DNA from: JBOFLG01 sp051657745 | GTDB taxonomy: Bacteria; Actinomycetota; Actinomycetes; Actinomycetales; Dermatophilaceae | DNA: 40,359 nt | Reading direction: 5' to 3' | Assembly (NCBI GenBank): GCA_051657745.1 | Contig: JBOFLG010000102.1 | Coordinates: 1 to 40,359 of the forward strand | Shown: positions 32,943 to 38,466 of the stretch, piece after piece | Numbering within the stretch: the stretch's first letter is position 1 | Layout of the letters: every line of letters starts with the position of its first letter | Program-made: the position numbers and the translations under genes | The notes under the pieces: model-generated | What the model was told of the DNA's origin: nothing | Seen by the model: the letters and a program-made list of their open reading frames with translations, nothing else | Databases searched by the model: none

Positions 32943-34157
32943 TCAGCCACGACGGAGCCGAACTGGGAGGGCGTCAAGTCCGTAGCTGGTCGCGGCGTGC
33001 CGGAACGAGAGCTCGGTCACGGGAACGGCGAGTTCGGCGTCGGGAAAGCGCGCTGCCGTGCGGTGAAGGCACTCCTCGATCTCGACCTTGGCCAGCCACT
33101 GACCCAGGCACTGGTGCCCGCCGTGACCAAACGCGAGATGGCGGCGGGCATCACGGCCAGGGGCGACGGCGTCGGGGTTCGCAAACACCTCCGCATCACG
33201 GTTGGACGCCCCGATCGCCAGCACGACGCCCTCCCCCGCTCGGATCGTGAACTCCTCGAGTTCGACGTCCGCGACAGCGGCGCGGGTCAGACCGTTCTGG
33301 ACGATGGTGTGGAACCGAAGCAGCTCGTCAACGATCCTGACCAGGCCTGGACCACCCGCCTGCACCGTCTCGCGGACCGCTCGGTCGTCGAGCATCGACA
33401 TCAGGCTGAGCGAGAGCTGACTCGCCGTCGTGCCGTGCCCGGCGACGAGCAGCAGGCGACACATCGGCACGACGTCCTCGCGCTGGATGGCGCCAGTGCC
33501 CAGCTGCTCCTGGACGACCGCCGAGATGAGGTCGTCGGTGGGTGCCGCGATCCGCTTGTCGACCTCTCGGTCGAGGAACTCGTCGAGTTCCACCCGCGCA
33601 GCACGCACCTCGGCCACGGTCCGGGTTCGGTCGATCAGGCGGGCGCTACGGTCCTCGAAGAACGGACGGTCCGCCTCGGCGATCCCAAGCACGGTCGCGA
33701 TGACCGTGGCAGGCAGCGGCGCGGCGAGCGCCTCGACCAGGTCGACCTCCTCGAGCCCGTCGAGCCCGTCAAGACGGGCGTCGACCAGGGACCCGACGAC
33801 ACCGCGCATCGCCTCGGCGTCGATCGGCCGGAAGCGCGGGCTCAGCATCCCGCGAAGCTGGCCGTGTTCCGGATCGTCCATCCGGATGAAGGACGCCGAA
33901 CGCGGCTCGTCACGGAGCACCATCGAGGCCGGGGTCATCATCGGAAAACCCGGTGCGGCCGGGTTCGCGGTGAGTCGACGGTCCTTGAGAAGCTGCCGGA
34001 TCACCGCGTGGGACGTGATGATCCACGCGTCGGAGCCATCCCACAGCACCGCCTTCGCGGGGCCGCCGGTGAGTTCGGTGAGCGACTCCGGTGGGTTGAG
34101 CGAGTTCTCGCGGGGCGCGGGGTAGGCGATATGCGGGCAACGGGTCGGACTCGTCAC
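32943..34157 (-). CDS. cyp: Cytochrome P450, clavulanate Orf10-like
   Basis: A 404-residue soluble bacterial P450. Seen: I-helix oxygen motif AGHGTT (239-244), K-helix E278-x-x-R281 (ELLRFHTIVQNG) and heme loop FGHGGHQCLG with C350. Segments such as SASFIRMDDPEH and VPMCRLLLVAGHGTT resemble the P450 of the clavulanate cluster (orf10, CYP105M family) as I recall it. The alternative is a P450 of butyrolactone-type signal formation, since it is divergent from tetR. A P450 needs a ferredoxin, and none is encoded beside it, unlike in S. clavuligerus. GTG 34157 follows GGGAG by 7 nt. Likely co-transcribed with oppA2. Confidence 0.85.
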   Translation of the reverse strand: MTSPTRCPHIAYPAPRENSLNPPESLTELTGGPAKAVLWDGSDAWIITSHAVIRQLLKDRRLTANPAAPGFPMMTPASMVLRDEPRSASFIRMDDPEHGQLRGMLSPRFRPIDAEAMRGVVGSLVDARLDGLDGLEEVDLVEALAAPLPATVIATVLGIAEADRPFFEDRSARLIDRTRTVAEVRAARVELDEFLDREVDKRIAAPTDDLISAVVQEQLGTGAIQREDVVPMCRLLLVAGHGTTASQLSLSLMSMLDDRAVRETVQAGGPGLVRIVDELLRFHTIVQNGLTRAAVADVELEEFTIRAGEGVVLAIGASNRDAEVFANPDAVAPGRDARRHLAFGHGGHQCLGQWLAKVEIEECLHRTAARFPDAELAVPVTELSFRHAATSYGLDALPVRLRRG

Positions 34158-34360
34158 AGAAAGGCTCCCTTCGCGGTACGTCGAGCCTGCCCGCAGCGAC
34201 GGCCCGTGCCGACGCTCCGAGAGATGCCTCGCATGACCGACTCAGGAGACGACATAACCCGGGCGAGAGTGCGTATCGTGTCTGCCACGCATTCCGGGCG
34301 GACAATGGCGACCAGGGGACGGGTCCAGGTCGCGCCCGAACCCACACAAAGGAGCGAGAA
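34158..34360. promoter_or_regulatory. Divergent P450/tetR control region
   Basis: 203 nt without a gene. It holds GACATAAC (34251-34258), GAGTGCGTAT (34267-34276) and, for the plus strand, a possible -10 TATCGT (34274-34279) about 15 nt after the 8-mer. Bases 34251-34282 form an imperfect inverted repeat (GACATAACCC against GTATCGTGTC). An operator for the adjacent TetR protein is expected here. Confidence 0.5.
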
Positions 34361-35002
34361 TTGCCACAGCAGCAGCGCGCCATTGACACCCGGCGAAACG
34401 CACTGCGGGGCGCGGCCATCGTGATCGAGCGGCGCGGCTTCAAGGTCGCGACCATCGCCGAGATGGTCGCCGAGAGCGGCATCACCAAAGGCGCGCTGTA
34501 CTTCCACTTCTCCTCGAAGGAGGCGATCGCCGAGGCGATCATCGCCGAGCAGGGCGAGTGGTTCGCTCGGCAGGAGACCGAGGGCTCATCGCCGATGCAG
34601 ATGATCGTCGACCTGTCGTACGCGTTCGCCGAGGCACTGCTCCACGACCCGCTGATGCGGGCCAGTGTGCGGATGACGATCGACCGCGCGGCCAGCCGCG
34701 AGTCGACCCAGCGCGGCTACCTGTCCTGGGTCACCGGAGTCACGACCTTGCTGGACCGGGCCCGCCGGGCCGGCACGCTCGCCCCCGGAACGAAGCCGGC
34801 TGAGGTCGCCTACATCGTCACCTCGGCAGTCACCGGCTTGCAGATCACCAGTGACGCCCTGACCGACCGGCAGGATCTCGCCCAGCGGCTGGAGGACTTC
34901 TGGCGCCTCCTGGTACCGGCCGTGGTCCGGCCCGAACTGGTGGCCAAGGTCGACCTGCGGCCGCCGGCCCGGAGGCGGCGCACGGTAGCGAACCCCGTCT
35001 GA
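34361..35002 (+). CDS. TetR-family regulator, butyrolactone-receptor type
   Basis: A 213-residue TetR repressor with the N-terminal HTH (VATIAEMVAESGITKGALYFHFSSKEAI, about residues 29-56, shown here in part) and an all-helical ligand domain. The KGALYFHF motif, the C-terminal size and the neighbours (afsA, epimerase) are those of ArpA/ScbR-type receptors, which release DNA on binding a butyrolactone. The start codon is TTG at 34361, supported by AAAGGAG 7 nt upstream; TTG should lower translation. The protein ends in a basic tail (ARRRRTVANPV). Divergent from the P450 gene, convergent with the epimerase gene. Confidence 0.83.
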   Translation: MPQQQRAIDTRRNALRGAAIVIERRGFKVATIAEMVAESGITKGALYFHFSSKEAIAEAIIAEQGEWFARQETEGSSPMQMIVDLSYAFAEALLHDPLMRASVRMTIDRAASRESTQRGYLSWVTGVTTLLDRARRAGTLAPGTKPAEVAYIVTSAVTGLQITSDALTDRQDLAQRLEDFWRLLVPAVVRPELVAKVDLRPPARRRRTVANPV

Positions 35003-35006
35003 GCCC

Positions 35007-35042
35007 GCCGCCCAGCGCCGCCCCGCGCCGGCGCTGGGCGGC
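35007..35042. terminator. Bidirectional terminator between tetR and epimerase gene
   Basis: 13-bp perfect inverted repeat (GCCGCCCAGCGCC at 35007-35019, GGCGCTGGGCGGC at 35030-35042) with a 10-nt loop, 4 nt after the tetR stop and 21 nt before the convergent stop at 35064. Very stable; no T-tract. Confidence 0.7.
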
Positions 35043-35063
35043 CGACGGGTTCCGGGGTCAGGC

Positions 35064-35933
35064 TCAGTCGGCGGACCGGGCCGCGGCGGCCGAGTACCAG
35101 GCCCGGGCAGCAGCATCGACCAGCGGCTCAGCCGGGCCTCGACCAGCGAGCTCCCAGGCGAGGTCAGCCTCGACCCATCGATCCAGGTGCAGCATGGCCG
35201 CGGCCGCGGCAGCGGCAGCGGCAGGCACCGGTGCACCGTCGATGGCGTCGAACCCGGCGGCGGCCAGCACCTCGGCGAGCGGCACCGGGTCGGGCCGGGC
35301 CGCATGCACCACCGGCGGCAGATCCGGGAGCACCGCGAGGTCGACGACGAGCCGGGCGAGGTCGGCGACCCCGATCGCGGAGATGTCCGCCGAGGGCGGC
35401 CGGTCGGCGCCGCGCGCAGCCATGGCGGCCGCCGGAACAGCCCACCGGTCGCCGGCGCCGACCACGATCATCGGCCGGATGACGGTCGCGCCCGCGGCGA
35501 GGGCCCGCGCCTCCCCCGTGGCTCGGCTCACACTGAGCGGCGAGTCGGGCGCGACTGGGAGCGCACCCTCGGCACCGCCCCGCAGCGGACCGCGTCCGTA
35601 CACCGCGGCGGTCCCGACCTCGAGACACCGCACGCCACCACGATTCGCCACGGTCGCCACCGTGCCGGGGCCGGTCGCATTCACGTCGAGGTCGGTCCCG
35701 CCGACGACGTGGGCAGCGTTGACCACGATGTCAGCACCATCGAGCACGCGGTGCAGCGCCGCGGCATCCCGAGGGTCCGCGGCCCACCGTGCACCGTCCC
35801 CCGCAGGTGTCTCGGCTCCTGGCCGCCGCACCCCGCGGCACTCACCGACCCGGGAGTCGGCCAGCGCCGCAGCGTGAACGGCCGCTCCGACAAAGCCCGC
35901 AGCCCCGAGGACCACGACGACCGGACGGGTCAC
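35064..35933 (-). CDS. NAD-dependent epimerase/reductase (extended SDR) beside afsA
   Basis: A 289-residue Rossmann-fold protein with the nucleotide loop VLGAAGFVGAAV at the very start and a DGADIVVNAAHVVGG strand. The usual catalytic pair is present only loosely (AVYGRGPL, no clear YxxxK), so it belongs to the atypical/extended SDR group. Such genes often neighbour afsA in butyrolactone loci and may reduce or modify the butenolide intermediate; this is inferred. It is not like clavaldehyde dehydrogenase, a classical SDR with TGASSGIG-type loop. GTG 35933 overlaps the afsA stop by 4 nt (GTGA). An Ala run (AAAAAAAA) is present near residue 230. Confidence 0.75.
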   Translation of the reverse strand: MTRPVVVVLGAAGFVGAAVHAAALADSRVGECRGVRRPGAETPAGDGARWAADPRDAAALHRVLDGADIVVNAAHVVGGTDLDVNATGPGTVATVANRGGVRCLEVGTAAVYGRGPLRGGAEGALPVAPDSPLSVSRATGEARALAAGATVIRPMIVVGAGDRWAVPAAAMAARGADRPPSADISAIGVADLARLVVDLAVLPDLPPVVHAARPDPVPLAEVLAAAGFDAIDGAPVPAAAAAAAAAMLHLDRWVEADLAWELAGRGPAEPLVDAAARAWYSAAAARSAD

Positions 35934-36802
35934 GACGCGGTCGAGACGACGACACGCACGCCGTCAGCTCCGCCCTGGCGCACGGTGACGACCAAAGAGT
36001 CGTCCGCGCGGGCGAGGTCAACAGTGGCTGGCTCGTCGAGCTCGACGTAGGCGTCGAAGTCGGCCCCGACCGAGACCACCCGCTGCCCACCGGTCGTGAG
36101 GAGCGCTGCCTGACGGGCGGCTTCGAACAAGAGCATGCCGGGAACGTGGTCGGCCGGGTGGTCGAACAGCGACGGATGACGGGTGTCGACGCGTAGGTCC
36201 CAGGGTCCGTTCTCGGACCCAGCGAGCACGACGTCGCGAGCGCGGGTACGGCTGACCGCGGCATGGTCGAGTGTCGCGTCGCCGTCGGTGCGAATGCCGG
36301 GTTCAGTACGGCCCCGGCGCAACGCGGCATACACCGCGGGCCGGAGCATGACCACCACACCCCAGCCGGTCATCAGGTCGCGTCCGGCGTCGGCGACGGT
36401 CACCTGCAGGTCGTACCGCCCTCGAGGCCCGGTGGGCGTCATCCGGACGGTGACGACGAGGTCGAGCGGCCGGTCCCCGATCCGCGGTGGTTCGCCGATC
36501 CAGGCGACGCCCATCCGCTTCATCACGAACTGGTCGTCCAGTGCGGCGAGCCCGGCCTGGTGCAGCCCGGCGATGGTGGCCTGCCGGAACGTTTCGGCGC
36601 CGAGGAGCAGGCAGTACACGCCATCGCCGGTGTCGAAGTACGGGTGCTGGCGCGGCCACTGCGCCGCGGCCCGGATGGTGTGGCCCTCGCTCCCGGCCAG
36701 GTCGGTGATGAACACCTCCGCCAGGCTTCGTCGGTGCACCAACGTCCGGTCGACGGTGCACGAATAGTCGAGTGGCGCGGTCGCGGCCCCTACGGCGTCC
36801 AT
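35930..36802 (-). CDS. afsA: AfsA-type gamma-butyrolactone biosynthesis protein
   Basis: A 290-residue double-hotdog protein. AfsA joins a beta-ketoacyl chain to dihydroxyacetone phosphate, the key step in butyrolactone signals. Seen: VHRRSLAEVFITDL near the start, QWPRQHPYF, and in the second repeat HPADHVPGMLLFEAARQAAL, all hallmarks of AfsA/ScbA/FarX. ATG 36802 follows GAAGGGA. It is the first gene of a two-gene unit with the epimerase gene. With the tetR gene on the other side of the terminator this makes a compact signal-plus-receptor module. The acyl chain used cannot be predicted. Confidence 0.9.
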   Translation of the reverse strand: MDAVGAATAPLDYSCTVDRTLVHRRSLAEVFITDLAGSEGHTIRAAAQWPRQHPYFDTGDGVYCLLLGAETFRQATIAGLHQAGLAALDDQFVMKRMGVAWIGEPPRIGDRPLDLVVTVRMTPTGPRGRYDLQVTVADAGRDLMTGWGVVVMLRPAVYAALRRGRTEPGIRTDGDATLDHAAVSRTRARDVVLAGSENGPWDLRVDTRHPSLFDHPADHVPGMLLFEAARQAALLTTGGQRVVSVGADFDAYVELDEPATVDLARADDSLVVTVRQGGADGVRVVVSTAS

Positions 36803-36848
36803 TCGGGTGTCCCTTCATCGTGTCTGCTCGAACCAGAGTGGGGTCAGG

Positions 36849-37016
36849 TCAGCGGTAGTACCACCCGACGAGACCGTCCTGCGCCCCGGGCGACGGCTCG
36901 GTGCCCTCGGGGCACTCGACCGCCCGGACCGTCACCGTGGCGCCGACCCGGTACAGCCGGCACGCCACCCCCCACGCCTGCTCCGCCGAAAACGACGTGT
37001 TCTCCCAGTTGTAGTA
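36849..37016 (-). repeat. Recent duplication, copy A (3' part of lipoprotein A)
   Basis: 168 nt matching 37331-37498 at 163 positions, with the same orientation and spacing. One of the five differences changes an amino acid (Leu/Val). Upstream of this segment the two genes are much less alike. Confidence 0.9.
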
Positions 37017-37310
37017 GATCGTGACTGGTATCTCGTCGGTGCTGCCCCCCCGGACGAGCCATGCTGTGTCACTCGTGCCTGCCAGGTACGACTCATCGGG
37101 GTTCTCGAGCCACCGACGTGCCGCGGTGGGGCGCTCCTCCGGTGGCGCCGCCTCGGCCGCCTGGGTCACCTGCCGAAGCAGCGAGGTGTCGGCGAACGCC
37201 GCGGCCTCCCGGTCTGCGTCACGCTGCAGACCAGGGCGCCCACACCCGGCCGTGAGGAACGCGACGATGGACACGGCGACCACCAGGCGAGGCGTCCTGG
37301 TCACCGGCAT
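36849..37310 (-). CDS. Putative lipoprotein, paralogue A
   Basis: A 153-residue secreted protein of unknown function. It has a signal peptide with lipobox LTAGC (about residues 19-23 from ATG 37310), a helical, charged middle, and a C-terminal domain with NWENTSFSAEQAWGVAC and a cysteine pair (WGVAC, VECPEG). It is a tandem paralogue of the upstream gene: the last 55 residues are nearly identical. ATG 37310 with AGGG upstream parallels the start of its paralogue; ATG 37331, overlapping the preceding stop (TGATG), is also possible. No known domain was recognised. Confidence 0.75.
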   Translation of the reverse strand: MPVTRTPRLVVAVSIVAFLTAGCGRPGLQRDADREAAAFADTSLLRQVTQAAEAAPPEERPTAARRWLENPDESYLAGTSDTAWLVRGGSTDEIPVTIYYNWENTSFSAEQAWGVACRLYRVGATVTVRAVECPEGTEPSPGAQDGLVGWYYR

Positions 37311-37330
37311 CACAACCCTGCGCGAGCCCA

Positions 37331-37498
37331 TCAGCGGTAGTACCACCCGACGAGGCCGTCCTGCGCCCCAGGTGACGGCTCGGTGCCCTCGGGGCACTCG
37401 ACCGCCCGGACCGTCACCGTGGCGCCGACCCGGTACACCCGGCAGGCCACCCCCCACGCCTGCTCCGCCGAAAACGACGTGTTCTCCCAGTTGTAGTA
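37331..37498 (-). repeat. Recent duplication, copy B (3' part of lipoprotein B)
   Basis: Partner of 36849-37016; 97 percent identical over 168 nt. Confidence 0.9.
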
Positions 37499-37780
37499 CA
37501 CCGTCACCGGCACCTCGTCGGCAGCGCTCTCCCCAACGATCCAAGCCCAGTCGGCGGCCCGGTCGAGAAACGCCTCGTCGGGAGTCTGCAGCCGCTGTCG
37601 TACCGCGGCGAGGCGGTCGTCTGCCGGGGCTGCCGTAGCCGCCTCTGTCACCTGGCGAAACAGCGAACGGTCGGCGAACTTGGCGGCCTCCCGGTTCGCG
37701 TTCTGCTGCAGGCCAGGGCGCTCGCACCCGACCACGAGGAGCAGACTGATCGTGACGACAATCCACCGCGCTCTGGTCAT
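37331..37780 (-). CDS. Putative lipoprotein, paralogue B
   Basis: A 149-residue protein starting MTRARWIVVTISLLLVVGCERPG, a short signal peptide with lipobox LVVGC (Cys about residue 19). The mature part resembles paralogue A: REAAKFADRSLFRQVTEA and the C-terminal NWENTSFSAEQAWGVACR region. Function unknown; the domain is probably anchored outside the cytoplasmic membrane. ATG 37780 is used because the signal peptide begins there. It lies 5 nt downstream of the Tat-protein gene, so the secreted-protein genes to the right form an operon with it. Confidence 0.76.
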   Translation of the reverse strand: MTRARWIVVTISLLLVVGCERPGLQQNANREAAKFADRSLFRQVTEAATAAPADDRLAAVRQRLQTPDEAFLDRAADWAWIVGESAADEVPVTVYYNWENTSFSAEQAWGVACRVYRVGATVTVRAVECPEGTEPSPGAQDGLVGWYYR

Positions 37781-37785
37781 CGACC

Positions 37786-38451
37786 TCACCGGCGCCGCTG
37801 GCTGCCGAAGGCGAGGGCACGCGTGCGCCGCGCTGGGTCGAACGCGTCGACGTCCCCGGCACCGCCGGCGGCGTCCATCCGGTTTACCCGGTCGAGGTCG
37901 CCGGCCAGTCGGCCGATCGTGGCCGACGCGGGCGGGGCCGTGACGTAGAGCAGCCCCTGGTCGGGTACGTCGAGGTGACCACCCCACCCGAGCACGCCAT
38001 CGGCTTCCGCGACGATGTCCTCGAGCACCACGACCTCGGGTGGGAAGAGGTTGCCGTCGGTCCCCCGGGGGAAGGAGCCCGGCCGGAGGTGGATGGCGGT
38101 GCCCGACAGCAGGTTCGAGCGCTCCGCCGAGGCGACCCGCCGGTCGGTGACCAGCCCGACAACGTCGCCGGGCCGCAACTCGCCGAGTTCGTAGCCGACC
38201 CGGCGCACGGCGTGCAGCAGCACCGCCGCCGGCGCGCCGGTCGCGAGCACCACGGTGAGGTCGGTGCCCTCGATGCGATGCTCAGCGCCCGGGCCGCCGA
38301 TCTGCCAGCCGTTCGCGCTGGCAGATCCGGCCCACGGGCCGGGCGGTGCCGCCGTGGTCGCGGTGGCGTGCGGTGCGGCAACCAGCGCCACCGCGCCAGC
38401 ACCGACCCCACTCAGGAGCAGTCGCCGGGACATCTGGTTCGTCTCTCTCAT
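37786..38451 (-). CDS. Tat-signal protein with degenerate M15-peptidase-like motifs
   Basis: A 221-residue protein. The N-terminus MSRRLLLSGVGAGAVALVAA (after six extra residues) is a twin-arginine-type export signal. The rest resembles a family common in Streptomyces. Two segments look like the zinc motifs of M15 D,D-peptidases with the ligands lost: SNLLSGTAIHL against S-x-H-x-x-G-x-A-x-D, and LGWGGHLDVPDQGLLYV against the W-G-G...D..H.F pattern. This suggests an M15 fold that binds rather than cuts; no enzyme activity is claimed. ATG 38451 lies 15 nt after the stop of the DUF1906 gene. Confidence 0.65.
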   Translation of the reverse strand: MRETNQMSRRLLLSGVGAGAVALVAAPHATATTAAPPGPWAGSASANGWQIGGPGAEHRIEGTDLTVVLATGAPAAVLLHAVRRVGYELGELRPGDVVGLVTDRRVASAERSNLLSGTAIHLRPGSFPRGTDGNLFPPEVVVLEDIVAEADGVLGWGGHLDVPDQGLLYVTAPPASATIGRLAGDLDRVNRMDAAGGAGDVDAFDPARRTRALAFGSQRRR

Positions 38452-38466
38452 CGCTCGTCGATCCTC

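Larger units (their letters stand above)
16626..36802. other. Clavam (clavulanic-acid-type) biosynthetic gene cluster with butyrolactone signalling module
   Basis: The cluster holds counterparts of most genes of the Streptomyces clavuligerus clavulanic acid cluster: ceaS, bls, pah, cas, oat2, two oppA genes, claR, a P450 (orf10), the tandem GNAT (orf14), gcaS (orf17) and a class B PBP. Added to these are a FemAB-like acyltransferase and a tetR/epimerase/afsA group. Counterparts of car/cad, fd, orf12 and orf13 are not found between the tRNA and the end of the window. Borders are set from gene content: the left border at the tRNA terminator is firm, the right one after afsA is a judgement. Confidence 0.9.

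Noticed and set aside
32943..34157. P450 as part of the butyrolactone signal pathway only
   Set aside because: Sequence segments and the following oppA2 fit the clavulanate Orf10 type better; the alternative is kept open at lower weight because of the divergent tetR gene.
35064..35933. Epimerase-type SDR as the missing clavaldehyde dehydrogenase
   Set aside because: Clavaldehyde dehydrogenase is a classical SDR of about 247 residues with a TGxxxGIG loop and YxxxK; this protein has an extended-SDR loop at its very start and is coupled to afsA.
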